A stretch of DNA of 64,000 bases, from positions 930,001-994,000 of the forward strand of contig NZ_QUSX01000001.1 of NCBI RefSeq assembly GCF_003933245.1. Reading direction: 5' to 3'. A program made the position numbers and the translations under genes. This document shows, piece after piece, positions 42,909 through 52,875 of this stretch (the stretch's first letter is position 1; each line of letters opens with the position of its first letter). The notes under the pieces are model-generated. The model made no database searches. It saw only the letters and a list, made by a program, of their open reading frames with translations, and had not been told where the DNA came from. Source of the stretch: Maribacter algicola. GTDB taxonomy: Bacteria; Bacteroidota; Bacteroidia; Flavobacteriales; Flavobacteriaceae.

Positions 42909-45900
42909 ATGGAAAAATCAAGTCATTTGACCATTTTAAAAAGAGCGTGCCTACTGATAGTATTCTGCTATCTGACCTGCACAAACTTTTCAAATGCACA
43001 AAATGGGCCCACGATAACTGGAACCGTTGTGGACAGCCAAAACTCACCCTTGCCAGGAGCTTCGATTGTGGAAAAAGGCACATCCAACGGGGTTTCTGCT
43101 GATTTTGATGGAAACTTTTCAATCGAACTATTAAGTGCCAACGCAACCTTGGTCGTTTCCTTTATCGGGTATGACCCTAAGGAAATCAGTGTTGACGGAA
43201 GATCAAATCTTGTCATTTCCCTCATAGAAAACACTTCCGCGTTGGACGAAGTAGTTGTTGTAGGTTATGGTAGCCAAAAACGTTCCGATGTTACCGGTGC
43301 CGTTGCCAGCGCCAACCTTGAGGCATTCGAGGAAGCCCCCAATACCAATATAGCACAGAGCCTACAGGGTACCGTACCGGGTCTAAATGTGGGCCAAGTA
43401 AACACGGCAGGTGGAACCCCAGAGATTACGATAAGGGGTCAAGTATCCTTAAACGGCAGCCAAAGTGTGCTTATAGTTTTGGATGGTATCCAATACAATG
43501 GATCATTGTCTTCAATTAACCCAAATGACATAGAATCCATAGATGTGTTAAAGGATGTTAGTTCTACCGCAATTTATGGGGCGCAAGCAGCCAATGGTGT
43601 GATTTTAATAACTTCGAAAGGTGGCAAGAGAAACCAAAAACCAAAAGTTTCCATTAGCTCCTCCTATGCAACCCTACAACCGTCCCAAAATATTAGGCCG
43701 CTTAGAAGGGAGGCTTATATCGATCATCTGAACATGCAGTTATATGACTTGCGATTCCTAGCTCCGGACTATCTAACTCCAAATCCCGATTACGTAGGAT
43801 ACTTTGAACCCGGGCAAGGTATCAATGCCAATTTTGAGTTACAGTCAGATACCAATCCTGGACAGTTCAATGACAATGATTATGATTGGTGGGGAGAGGG
43901 TACCCAAACTGGATTTGTAAGGCAAAACGAAATAAGCGTGGCAGGTGCATCAGAATCTACCAGTTATTTGGTTTCCCTTGGTCTTACGGAACAAGAAGGT
44001 ATTATTAGAAATGACGATTTTTCAAGAAGAAGTTTGAGGGTCAATCTGGAAAGTAACATTACAGATGGTTGGAAAATAGGCGTACAATCCTTTGGATCGT
44101 TTGTTAAACAAGATGGTGACGAACCGTTTTTATCACAGTTGGCAGGATTTTCACCGCTGTTGGTTCCTTTTGACGATGAGGGCAAACTAATACCCAATCC
44201 CGCAGGCACTATAGAACCTAATCCTTTTTTGGGCCTAGATACGCAAGACTATGAGCGTCATGATTATTTCTTCGCCAATTTATATACAGAAGTGGACCTT
44301 CCTTTTATAAAAGGTTTGTCTTATCGTCTCAATTTTGGTAACAATTACAGAATAGATAAGTTTTATGGGTCTAGTATTTATGAAGCGGGACAAACAGGGC
44401 TTGCTAGCAAGGATGTACGGTTTTACAGGGATTATACTTTGGACAATCTGTTAAATTACAATAGGATTTTTGGAAAGCATGACGTTTCGGCCACCTTACT
44501 CTACGGAGCCATCGAGCGACAAGAGGAGACCACTGTGGCAACGGCCACCGGTTTTGACCGATTGCTGTTGGGCTACAATGATTTAGCTGTAGGAGCCATA
44601 CCCACGATAGAATCAAGTGCATATACGGAAACATTGAACTATCAAATGCTCAGGGCAAATTACAAATATGACAACAAATATATTTTAACCGGTACCATTA
44701 GACGGGATGGGTTTTCAGGCTTTGCAGCGAATGAAAAGACTGCCTACTTCCCTTCAGGTGCCCTAGGGTGGATTGTATCCAATGAATCTTTTTTAAGGGA
44801 TTCTGAATGGATAAACAACTTGAAATTCAGGGCCAGTTATGGTATTAGTGGAAACCAAACCCCAAGGTTTACCTCTCTTGCACGATTGGGAACCAGGGCC
44901 GCCTATGTTTTTGGTGACGGTTCAGGTCCTGCCTTTGGTCAAGAACTTACGTCTCTGGCCAATCCTAACCTACGATGGGAAAAAACCGCAGGTCTCAACC
45001 TAGGTTTGGACTTCTCACTTTTTACCAATAGGTTGCGAGGAAACTTGGATGTGTATCAAAACACTACGGACGATTTATTATTCTCGGTAAGGATTCCATT
45101 CCTTACAGGCTTTAGCAATATCCAAACAAACGTTGGAAAAATACAAAACACGGGGATGGAAGTTTCGCTCTCTGGCGATATAGTACGAAACGATAGTTTC
45201 ACTTGGACGGCCACCGCAAACTTCTCGACCAATAAAAATGAAATTCTTGAACTAACCGGAGAGGATGCTGATGGGGATGGTGTTGAGGATGATTTAATCC
45301 AAAGTAATCTTTTCATAGGGGAATCCATAAATGCAATATATGATTACGAAGTAGATGGTATTTACCAAGTAGGAGATGATATTCCAGAGGGTTATGCTAT
45401 TGGAAATTACAGGGTGGTAGACCAAAACGGTGACGGAGTTATTACGCAAGCGGATGACCGTAAAATAATAGGGACCAGGGATCCTTCTTATGCAGTGTCT
45501 TTGTTGAACACATTCACCTATAAGAACTTGTCCTTTAGTTTTTTCCTGAATTCAATACAAGGAAATGGAGGCAACTATATCTCACGAAATGACAATGCGC
45601 TCTATAGAAATGCCAATACTTTATATCAAAATGTACTTACCGGCATTGATTACTGGTCACCAGACAATCCAGATGGATTGAACGCCATGGCGCCAAGCAG
45701 ACCCGGAATTTCTGGAACACGCTATGAAAATAGAAGTTTCGTTCGCCTACAGGATATTAATCTTAGATATAACTTCAATAGGGATATTCTTGAAAGGATA
45801 GGTTTAACAGATTTAAGTGTATTTGTTAGTGGAAAGAACCTGTTTACATGGACAGATTGGACCGGGTGGGACCCTGAATTTCAGGATACCTCAGACCCGG

Positions 45901-45986
45901 ACAATAGAATCTTTGGTGTTGGCCTTACTACAAATGGCAGACCTGTATTAAAAGGATACTCACTAGGTATAAACTTATCATTCTAA
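42909..45986 (+). CDS. susC: SusC/RagA family TonB-linked outer-membrane receptor
   Basis: 1025 residues. Signal peptide, then a carboxypeptidase-D-like domain (ITGTVVDSQNSPLPGASIVEKGTSNG), the TonB-box region EVVVVGYGSQKRSDVTGAVAS, a plug with VLIVLDGIQYNGSLSSINPNDIESIDVLKD, and a long barrel ending in the usual hydrophobic F (GINLSF). It imports oligo- or monosaccharide derivatives across the outer membrane with SusD. First gene of the plus-strand set, behind the operator. Confidence 0.95.
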   Translation: MEKSSHLTILKRACLLIVFCYLTCTNFSNAQNGPTITGTVVDSQNSPLPGASIVEKGTSNGVSADFDGNFSIELLSANATLVVSFIGYDPKEISVDGRSNLVISLIENTSALDEVVVVGYGSQKRSDVTGAVASANLEAFEEAPNTNIAQSLQGTVPGLNVGQVNTAGGTPEITIRGQVSLNGSQSVLIVLDGIQYNGSLSSINPNDIESIDVLKDVSSTAIYGAQAANGVILITSKGGKRNQKPKVSISSSYATLQPSQNIRPLRREAYIDHLNMQLYDLRFLAPDYLTPNPDYVGYFEPGQGINANFELQSDTNPGQFNDNDYDWWGEGTQTGFVRQNEISVAGASESTSYLVSLGLTEQEGIIRNDDFSRRSLRVNLESNITDGWKIGVQSFGSFVKQDGDEPFLSQLAGFSPLLVPFDDEGKLIPNPAGTIEPNPFLGLDTQDYERHDYFFANLYTEVDLPFIKGLSYRLNFGNNYRIDKFYGSSIYEAGQTGLASKDVRFYRDYTLDNLLNYNRIFGKHDVSATLLYGAIERQEETTVATATGFDRLLLGYNDLAVGAIPTIESSAYTETLNYQMLRANYKYDNKYILTGTIRRDGFSGFAANEKTAYFPSGALGWIVSNESFLRDSEWINNLKFRASYGISGNQTPRFTSLARLGTRAAYVFGDGSGPAFGQELTSLANPNLRWEKTAGLNLGLDFSLFTNRLRGNLDVYQNTTDDLLFSVRIPFLTGFSNIQTNVGKIQNTGMEVSLSGDIVRNDSFTWTATANFSTNKNEILELTGEDADGDGVEDDLIQSNLFIGESINAIYDYEVDGIYQVGDDIPEGYAIGNYRVVDQNGDGVITQADDRKIIGTRDPSYAVSLLNTFTYKNLSFSFFLNSIQGNGGNYISRNDNALYRNANTLYQNVLTGIDYWSPDNPDGLNAMAPSRPGISGTRYENRSFVRLQDINLRYNFNRDILERIGLTDLSVFVSGKNLFTWTDWTGWDPEFQDTSDPDNRIFGVGLTTNGRPVLKGYSLGINLSF

Positions 45987-45997
45987 TTCAATAAACA

Positions 45998-47671
45998 ATG
46001 AAAAAAATAATAATATTTCTAGCTATAATTCCCTTCATCTGGGGATGTGACGAAGATTTCTTGGAAGAAAGACCAGAAGACTTTTTGAGCTCTACCAACG
46101 CTTTTACGACATACGCCGACTTCACCGCGTCCGTAAACAACTTATACTATTTAGTAAGAAGACAGTTTTATAATAGGGACGAAAATAGACCTTTCGATTT
46201 TGTATATGGTACCGATCTGGTCTTTGACGGGGAACCCGGGGGTACCCAAAGGCATGGGAATATGGTACAAGCCTACGATCCTGCCGGTGACATTGCAACG
46301 ACCCATTGGAATTTGCTCTACAAAACAATTTCCGAGGCAAATACAATAATTGAACGCGCCCCATTATCAGAAATGACAGAAGAAGAAACCATTGATATTG
46401 TGTCACAGGCCAGGTTCTTCAGAGGTTTTGCTTACAATGTTCTCGCAACCTTATATGGAGGCGTACCTATTGTGATAGAAGAAATAAAAGAACCAAAGAT
46501 TGATTTTGTTAGAGCCAGTAAAAATGAAGTCCTACAACAAGTGATAGAGGACTTGTCCTATGCAGCACAGAACTTGCCCTCCATAACCGAAGCACAGGAC
46601 GGCCGCATCAATAATCTGGTAGCCAATCATTATTTGGCGGAGGCCTATCTCTCCATGGGTATGAACAGTGAAGCTATTGCCACTGCCACTGTTGTCATTA
46701 ACGATCCAAATACCGGTTTAATGACATCCCGTTTTGGATCACGCTCCACCGAAGAACCTGGAGATGTTTTTTGGGACCTGTTTAGAAGAGGCAATCAAAA
46801 TCGTGCAAACGGTAATACAGAGGCACTTTGGGTTATTCAATTTGAACTAGATGTACAGGGAGGTGGCATCCAGTCCGGTAGTAGGGGCGGTTCATATGCT
46901 GCTGAAAGACATTTTGCACCCTTGCTACGCTTTGCCCCCTTCAACTCTTGGCCAGTAGGTGATTACACTGGAGGAAGGGGAATTGGATGGGGAATTACCA
47001 CAGAGTTCTACACGAATACGGTTTGGGGCAACGACGCCTCCAATCCAGATTTCGTAAATGACATTAGAAATGCCAACCATAACTTTATACGGATATTCAA
47101 CAGGGATAATTCCTCTGCCTTGGCAATAATAGCAGATGAAATAGGAAGAGATTCGGTTTGGTCCACAGAAACGCAACCAAGGATTAGGGAATTTTATGCG
47201 TATCCAACCAAAGTAACCACACCATATAACCATCCAGAAGGTCTTTTAAGACCTAGTAGCGTACCGTTTGCCCTTACCTCGGCAGCAGGTGCCACCTACA
47301 CAGACCAATATATGTTAAGACTGGCTGAAACTTACTTGTTACGAGCAGAGGCTTATTTGGCAAATAATCAGCCGCAATTGGCGGCAGATGACATTAATGT
47401 GGTACGTAGCAGGGCAAATGCATCTGCCGTGGACCCAGGAGATGTAACGTTGGATTACATTTTGGATGAACGTGTGCGTGAATTGGGTCTAGAAGAAAAG
47501 AGAAGGCTTACTTTAATGAGAACCAATACCATATATGATAGGGTTATGCGTTATAATCCATTTTATGTTGATAACGGCATGCAGGAACATTTTAATCTAT
47601 GGCCGATTCCTGCCAACGAAATAGAGGGTAACCGTGGCGCAGTTCTAGAACAAAACCCTGGTTACAATTAA
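45998..47671 (+). CDS. susD: SusD/RagB family substrate-binding lipoprotein
   Basis: 557 residues. Signal MKKIIIFLAIIPFIWGC (lipobox IWGC) and the family core: FRGFAYNVLATLYGGVPIV, then YLLRAEAYLANNQPQLAADDINVVRSRA and LDERVRELGLEEKRR. Outer-membrane surface lipoprotein that binds the glycan for SusC, 11 bp downstream of it. Substrate by context: a uronate-containing saccharide or uronate glycoside. Confidence 0.94.
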   Translation: MKKIIIFLAIIPFIWGCDEDFLEERPEDFLSSTNAFTTYADFTASVNNLYYLVRRQFYNRDENRPFDFVYGTDLVFDGEPGGTQRHGNMVQAYDPAGDIATTHWNLLYKTISEANTIIERAPLSEMTEEETIDIVSQARFFRGFAYNVLATLYGGVPIVIEEIKEPKIDFVRASKNEVLQQVIEDLSYAAQNLPSITEAQDGRINNLVANHYLAEAYLSMGMNSEAIATATVVINDPNTGLMTSRFGSRSTEEPGDVFWDLFRRGNQNRANGNTEALWVIQFELDVQGGGIQSGSRGGSYAAERHFAPLLRFAPFNSWPVGDYTGGRGIGWGITTEFYTNTVWGNDASNPDFVNDIRNANHNFIRIFNRDNSSALAIIADEIGRDSVWSTETQPRIREFYAYPTKVTTPYNHPEGLLRPSSVPFALTSAAGATYTDQYMLRLAETYLLRAEAYLANNQPQLAADDINVVRSRANASAVDPGDVTLDYILDERVRELGLEEKRRLTLMRTNTIYDRVMRYNPFYVDNGMQEHFNLWPIPANEIEGNRGAVLEQNPGYN

Positions 47672-47805
47672 AAAAGATATTTACCAAAAAGTTAGTTGTT
47701 AGTTTTATTTTTAGTCAATGGAAAGTAGATCCTACTATTTTCTGAGATTAATTGAGTTGTTAGTTTAGTTTGCAATAACTATCGTTGTCCTAATCGAATA
47801 TATTT

Positions 47806-49023
47806 ATGAGGAATTGTCTTTTAATTTTGATTTTGTTGCCATTTCTGGCTTGTACTTCTAAAAAAAAGGAGGTCACTTTCTCAATTGAAAAGGACAGCGG
47901 TAGTTTAATTGATAAACCTATCTCGGTAAGTATTGGCAATTTGGACATTTCACAATATGTTCTATTAAACAATGGGCAATCTGTTCCATTTGATTGGGAC
48001 AAGGATGCAAAAGTTATATGGTTTGTCCGGAGCCCTTCACATTCTAGGGAATATACATTTAGTATGTTTGGTGAGGAAGCTTCAAAAGTAAATAGATTAT
48101 CCGCACAAAAAGACAACGGAACCTTGACCCTATCTATAGGAAAAGAACCCAGAGTAGGTTACAAATATGGAATGCATTATCCTCCAAACGGAGTAGATTC
48201 CATCTTTAAAAAATCTGGTTTTATTCATCCACTAATTACCCCTTCTGGCGATACGCTCACCAGAATAAACCCCCCAGACCATTGGCATCATTATGGTATT
48301 TGGGGACCCTGGACCCATACCAGAATCGATACCGTTAGGGTAGACTTTTGGAATATTGGAGACGGAAACGGCACAGTTCTGCACAAGGAGTTTAAAGATG
48401 AATCAAATGGACAAGTAACTTCAAGTTTTACCGCAGTTCAAGAACACATAGACCTTAAGACAGAAAATAGTCCGCAAATTGCCTTGGAGGAAGAACTTGA
48501 AGTCAAGATTTGGAATCTCAATAACGCACCACGCTATATTATGGATTATACTTCTACCTTTTCAAGTCCCTTGAAAAATGGTATATTATTCGAGGCCTAT
48601 AGATATGGTGGCGGAATTGGAATGCGATTTACGGAACGTTGGAAAAAAGATAACTGTAAGGTGCTGACCTCCGAAGGTAATGACCGACTTACTGCCGACG
48701 GCACAAATGCCAAATGGGCCATAGTAAGTGGTGAGGCAAGTGACGGGAAAGGAACCAACGGCATACTATTTCTAAGCCATTCAGAAAATAGGATGCACCC
48801 AGAACCTATGCGGGTTTGGCCAATCGATGGTAACGGTGGCCGTGGAGACATGTTTTTCGAATTTTGTCCAATTAGACATGAGCCTTGGCAAATTAAACCC
48901 AATGAAGCATATCAATTAAAATATAGAATGGTAATCTTTGAGGGGGAACTTTCCCCGGAAGAGGCCGAAGCTTATTGGAACGACTTCGTTGATCCTACAA
49001 AAATAGAATTAGAGGTAAATTAA
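47806..49023 (+). CDS. DUF6807 ('PmoA' family) lipoprotein
   Basis: 405 residues. Signal MRNCLLILILLPFLAC (lipobox LAC), then a sandwich-rich protein with INPPDHWHHYGIWGPW, RVDFWNIGDG, LFLSHSENRMHPEPMRVWP and FFEFCPIRHEPWQI. These are typical of the family now called DUF6807, often mislabelled methane oxygenase PmoA; it has no relation to methane monooxygenase. The conserved His cluster (HWHHYG) could bind metal or sugar. Periplasmic. It is usually found with Gfo/Idh proteins in Bacteroidota sugar loci, as here (next gene 12 bp away). Confidence 0.85.
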   Translation: MRNCLLILILLPFLACTSKKKEVTFSIEKDSGSLIDKPISVSIGNLDISQYVLLNNGQSVPFDWDKDAKVIWFVRSPSHSREYTFSMFGEEASKVNRLSAQKDNGTLTLSIGKEPRVGYKYGMHYPPNGVDSIFKKSGFIHPLITPSGDTLTRINPPDHWHHYGIWGPWTHTRIDTVRVDFWNIGDGNGTVLHKEFKDESNGQVTSSFTAVQEHIDLKTENSPQIALEEELEVKIWNLNNAPRYIMDYTSTFSSPLKNGILFEAYRYGGGIGMRFTERWKKDNCKVLTSEGNDRLTADGTNAKWAIVSGEASDGKGTNGILFLSHSENRMHPEPMRVWPIDGNGGRGDMFFEFCPIRHEPWQIKPNEAYQLKYRMVIFEGELSPEEAEAYWNDFVDPTKIELEVN

Positions 49024-49035
49024 AATTAACTACCA

Positions 49036-50415
49036 ATGCAAAGAAGAAATTTTATTAAAAAATCATCCTTGAGCGCTGCAGGGGTTGTAGCTTTTCCAAC
49101 GATTGTGCCTTCAACGGTATTTGGGAAAGATGCTCCAAGCAACAAAATCAATATTGGTCAAATAGGCTGTGGGCGTATAGCGCGCGGACATGATATTCCA
49201 GATACTATTAAGTATGAAGATGCGCGTTTTATTGCCGTTTGTGATTTGGACTCCAAACGTCTTGGAGATGCAAAAACATTGGTAGACGATTATTACAGGA
49301 AAAAAACGGGTAAATCCAAGTACATGGATACCAAGACCTATGGCGACTATAGAGAGATGCTTTTGGATAAGGATTTAGATGCCGTAGTAATTAGCACGCC
49401 AGACCATTGGCATTCCCAACCAGCCATGGAAGCTGCCATCGCAGGTAAGGACATCTATCTTCAAAAACCCACCTCTTTAACCGTAAAGGAAGGACAACAG
49501 CTGCAAAAAGCTGTGCTTGAAAACAATGTCATATTGCAAGTGGGCACACAACAAAGAGCGATGCCACAATTTAGAGTCGCAGCAGAATTGGTAAGAAATG
49601 GTAGAATAGGTAAAGTACACACGGTAAAAATTGGCTTGCCTGGAGACCCTGCAGGTCCAGAGGCACCAGAAATGCAAATACCAAGTAATCTTAATTTTGA
49701 TATGTGGTTGGGCTCCACTCCCGAAGTTCCCTACACTGAAATTGGGGTTCATCCGCAAAACGATTATAGTAGACCAGGTTGGTTAAGACATCGAAATTAT
49801 GGAGCTGGCATGATTACTGGCTGGGGACAGCATCATTATGATTCCGCCGCTTGGGGTATGAACACCGAACTTACCGGACCGGTATCGGTTGAAGCATTGG
49901 CAGAATTTCCAAAATCCGGATTATGGAACGTACATGGTGATTTCTTTGTAAAACATGAATATGAGAATGGCATTACCGTTTATACCAGTGGCGGTTATAC
50001 CAATGGAGTTCAATATATAGGAGAGGATGGTTGGATTTTTGTTTCACGGGGAGATTATACAGCTTCCGCTTCAGATCCAGTGGATAAAGAAAAGAGTTCA
50101 AAAGCATTGAATGCCTCAGACCCTAAAATACTGGAGTCCGTCATTGGTCCCAATGAGATACATCTGGAAAAAATAGATGACCAACATGGCAACTGGTTGG
50201 AGTGTATAAAAACCAGAAAACAACCTATATCTCCAATAGAAAAAGGGCATAAGGCCTGTACTATCTGTTTGATCAGTGATATTGCAATGCAATTTTCGCG
50301 CAAACTAAAATGGGATCCGATCAACGAATGGTTCATAGATGATCCAGAGGCAAACGCCATGTTGCAAAGGGCTCAACGCAAACCTTATGGAACAGATTAT
50401 GTAAAAATGGGATAG
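49036..50415 (+). CDS. Exported Gfo/Idh/MocA family oxidoreductase (Tat signal)
   Basis: 459 residues. A twin-arginine start MQRRNFIKKSSLSAAGVVAF indicates export folded, with NAD(P) bound. Rossmann motif IGQIGCGRIARGHDI, catalytic-type Lys in DIYLQKPTSLTVKEG and the GWGQHHYDSAAWGM segment are present. Members of this fold include sugar dehydrogenases and the NAD-dependent glycosidases of GH109. With DUF6807 and ThuA it could make or use a 3-keto sugar intermediate in the periplasm. Confidence 0.88.
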   Translation: MQRRNFIKKSSLSAAGVVAFPTIVPSTVFGKDAPSNKINIGQIGCGRIARGHDIPDTIKYEDARFIAVCDLDSKRLGDAKTLVDDYYRKKTGKSKYMDTKTYGDYREMLLDKDLDAVVISTPDHWHSQPAMEAAIAGKDIYLQKPTSLTVKEGQQLQKAVLENNVILQVGTQQRAMPQFRVAAELVRNGRIGKVHTVKIGLPGDPAGPEAPEMQIPSNLNFDMWLGSTPEVPYTEIGVHPQNDYSRPGWLRHRNYGAGMITGWGQHHYDSAAWGMNTELTGPVSVEALAEFPKSGLWNVHGDFFVKHEYENGITVYTSGGYTNGVQYIGEDGWIFVSRGDYTASASDPVDKEKSSKALNASDPKILESVIGPNEIHLEKIDDQHGNWLECIKTRKQPISPIEKGHKACTICLISDIAMQFSRKLKWDPINEWFIDDPEANAMLQRAQRKPYGTDYVKMG

Positions 50416-50530
50416 CATTCAAAATGGTTTCACCTAGAAGTCCCTTTTATGCTTACCTCCTATTTAATAACCTACTAGGCCCCATTATAAAGGTGGGGAA
50501 GAATTTACATTTACTTTGAAATTAAAGCAC

Positions 50531-51913
50531 ATGAAGAAATTCATACTATTGGCTACTATCCTTTTAATTTTTGGTTTTACGGTTTCATGTGATCAAAAAA
50601 AAAGGGAAGAGAAGGACACAAAAAAACAACTTGTTAAGCTAATGACCCTTGATCCGGGTCATTTTCACGCGGCTTTGGTCCAAAAAACGATGTATCCCCA
50701 AGTTGATTCGACCATTTATGTATTTGCCCCAAATGGTCCAGAAGTCAAGGATTTTCTCAGTAAGATTGAACAGTACAACACTAGAGATGAAAATCCTACC
50801 AACTGGGAGGTAAAAACCTATCTTGGAGAGGATTATCTAACAAAAATGCTTTCAGATAAACCTGGTAATGTAATGGTAGTAGCCGGAAAGAATTCCAAAA
50901 AAATAGACTATATATTGGACGCTGTAAATGCTGGGCTAAACGTTTATGCCGATAAACCTTTGGTTATAACACCAGAAGGCTATGAAAAACTGAAAGAAGC
51001 CTTTGAGGTTGCCCAAAATAAAGGGTTGTTCATTTACGATATCATGACAGAACGCTTTGAATCAACCACCATGATGCAAAAGCAACTTTCACTTTCGCCC
51101 GAAATATTTGGGGAATTGGTGGAAGGAACACTGGAAGACCCTGCCATAAGCAAAGAAAGCGTACATCACTTTTTCAAATATGTTTCCGGAAATCCCTTGG
51201 TGCGACCACCTTGGTTCTTCGACGTATCAGAAGAAGGCGAGGGAATCGTGGATGTCACGACACATTTGGTAGATTTGATACAATGGGAGGCTTTTCCAGA
51301 ACAAATTATCGATACGGCCCAGATACGTATGATATCGGCCCGCAGGTGGCCCACCTTGGTATCGCAGGAAGAATTTACAGCGGTTACCGGATATTCTGTA
51401 TTTCCTGATTATCTGGAAAAGGATGTGGTAAACGATACCTTACAAGTATATTGCAACGGTGAAATGACCTATAAAATCAACGATATCCATGCCAAGGTTT
51501 CCGTCGTATGGAATTATAGGGCCCCAGAAGGTACCGGAGACACCCATTACAGCATTATGCGGGGCACCAAAAGCGATTTGATCATCAAACAAGGGGAAAC
51601 AGAGGGGTACAGGCCCGTTTTGTACATACGGACTCATTCTGGACCAGAAATGGAGGGAAACTTAATCAAGGCCATGGACCAAGAGGTAGCATCCCTATTT
51701 CCGGGCACTACCCTTACCGCCATGGAAGAGGGCCTATGGAAAGTGAACATTCCAGAACAGTTTAAGGTTGGCCACGAGGCCCACTTTGCACAGGTAACGG
51801 AGAACTATCTTAAATACTTGGAGTCTGGGAAAATGCCAACTTGGGAGGTGCCCAATATGATCACTAAATATTATACTACCATAGAAGCATACAAAATGGC
51901 AAAGGCAAATTAA
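50531..51913 (+). CDS. Second exported oxidoreductase-like lipoprotein (Oxidoreduct_C type)
   Basis: 460 residues from ATG 50531; an upstream TTG is less likely. Signal MKKFILLATILLIFGFTVSC (lipobox VSC). It starts with LMTLDPGHFHAALVQ, has the EKP-like motif VYADKPLVITPEGYEKLK, and a long C-terminal part (SMRGTKSDLIIKQGETEGY-like) of the family called putative oxidoreductase C-terminal domain. The classical GxGxxG is not clear, so activity with NAD(P) is uncertain. Its stop overlaps the start of the next gene by one base (TAATG), so it is coupled to uxuB. Confidence 0.82.
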   Translation: MKKFILLATILLIFGFTVSCDQKKREEKDTKKQLVKLMTLDPGHFHAALVQKTMYPQVDSTIYVFAPNGPEVKDFLSKIEQYNTRDENPTNWEVKTYLGEDYLTKMLSDKPGNVMVVAGKNSKKIDYILDAVNAGLNVYADKPLVITPEGYEKLKEAFEVAQNKGLFIYDIMTERFESTTMMQKQLSLSPEIFGELVEGTLEDPAISKESVHHFFKYVSGNPLVRPPWFFDVSEEGEGIVDVTTHLVDLIQWEAFPEQIIDTAQIRMISARRWPTLVSQEEFTAVTGYSVFPDYLEKDVVNDTLQVYCNGEMTYKINDIHAKVSVVWNYRAPEGTGDTHYSIMRGTKSDLIIKQGETEGYRPVLYIRTHSGPEMEGNLIKAMDQEVASLFPGTTLTAMEEGLWKVNIPEQFKVGHEAHFAQVTENYLKYLESGKMPTWEVPNMITKYYTTIEAYKMAKAN

Positions 51914-52731
51914 TGAACGAACAATTCTCTTTATTGAATAGAACGTATGCCCTCTCTGGTGGAACCGGCATACTTGGAGGGTCAATTGCTGAGTACTTGG
52001 TAAATCAAGGGGCCAAAGTCATCCTACTAGGAAGAGCTCTGGAGAAATTGGAATCAAAACAAAAAGTATTGAACCAAATAGCTGCAAACAGTACAACTAT
52101 CTTCAAGGTGGATGTACTAAGTGAAACCGAGCTGTTTAGATTAAAGGAGATTATTTCTACTTCTTATGATACATTGGACGGTTTAATTAACTTGGCCGGA
52201 GGAAACATCCCTGGCGCTACCCTGCGGCCCGATCAGACCATTCATGATATTGCAATGTCAGATACTCAAAAAGTAGTGGACATTAATCTTTTTGGAACCG
52301 TACTGCCTTCTATTGTTTTGAGTGGTATTATGGTAAAACAAGGTAAAGGTTCCATAATAAATATATCATCTATGGCTGCCAAACAAAGTATTTCAAGGGT
52401 ATTGGGCTATTCAATGGCCAAGGCAGGTGTTGATATTTTCACAAAATGGATGGCGCAAGAACTTGCTACAAAACACGGGGATAAAATAAGGGTCAACGCC
52501 ATCGCGCCGGGATTTTTTATAGGTAACCAAAATAGGAAATTGCTGATCAATGAAGATGGGTCCCTTACGGAAAGAGGACAGCTCATTATCAACAACACTC
52601 CTATGAAACGTTTTGGCGATGTAATGGAATTAAATGGCATGGTCCATTACCTTTTAAGCGATGCATCCTCATTCGTAACAGGGAGCATTTTTGATTTGGA
52701 CGGCGGTTTTAACTCATTTTCTGGAGTATAA
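51913..52731 (+). CDS. uxuB: Fructuronate reductase, SDR type (D-mannonate oxidoreductase)
   Basis: 272 residues. SDR motifs SGGTGILGGSIAEYL (cofactor), NLAGGNIPGATLRPD, NISSMAA with Ser, and YSMAKAGVD (Tyr-x3-Lys). The C-terminal APGFFIGNQNRKLLINEDGSLTERGQ and TPMKRFGD are distinctive of the Bacillus YjmF-like SDR fructuronate reductase, so I call it UxuB and not KduD. Reaction: D-fructuronate plus NAD(P)H to D-mannonate. It is translationally coupled to the gene before it and lies 144 bp before uxuA. It supplies the only glucuronate-arm reductase in the window. Confidence 0.85.
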   Translation: MNEQFSLLNRTYALSGGTGILGGSIAEYLVNQGAKVILLGRALEKLESKQKVLNQIAANSTTIFKVDVLSETELFRLKEIISTSYDTLDGLINLAGGNIPGATLRPDQTIHDIAMSDTQKVVDINLFGTVLPSIVLSGIMVKQGKGSIINISSMAAKQSISRVLGYSMAKAGVDIFTKWMAQELATKHGDKIRVNAIAPGFFIGNQNRKLLINEDGSLTERGQLIINNTPMKRFGDVMELNGMVHYLLSDASSFVTGSIFDLDGGFNSFSGV

Positions 52732-52875
52732 AAGATTTGCCGATGAAAGTTCTTGACCAACGACCCTTACAAAAGCATTTCTATTATGGTATCTTGCTTT
52801 TGAAATGACCATAAAACTGTATATTGTATGCTTCGTTTGAAAACACGGGATAACTTATCTTTTTTTAATTAAAGA

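Noticed and set aside
47806..49023. Reading the PmoA-type label as methane monooxygenase
   Set aside because: The protein is a soluble lipoprotein of the DUF6807 family, with none of the membrane helices of particulate methane monooxygenase and no pmoB/pmoC nearby.
51913..52731. Calling the SDR a KduD-type dehydrogenase
   Set aside because: The C-terminal APGFFIGNQNRKLL and LTERGQ features and position beside uxuA fit the YjmF-like fructuronate reductase better.
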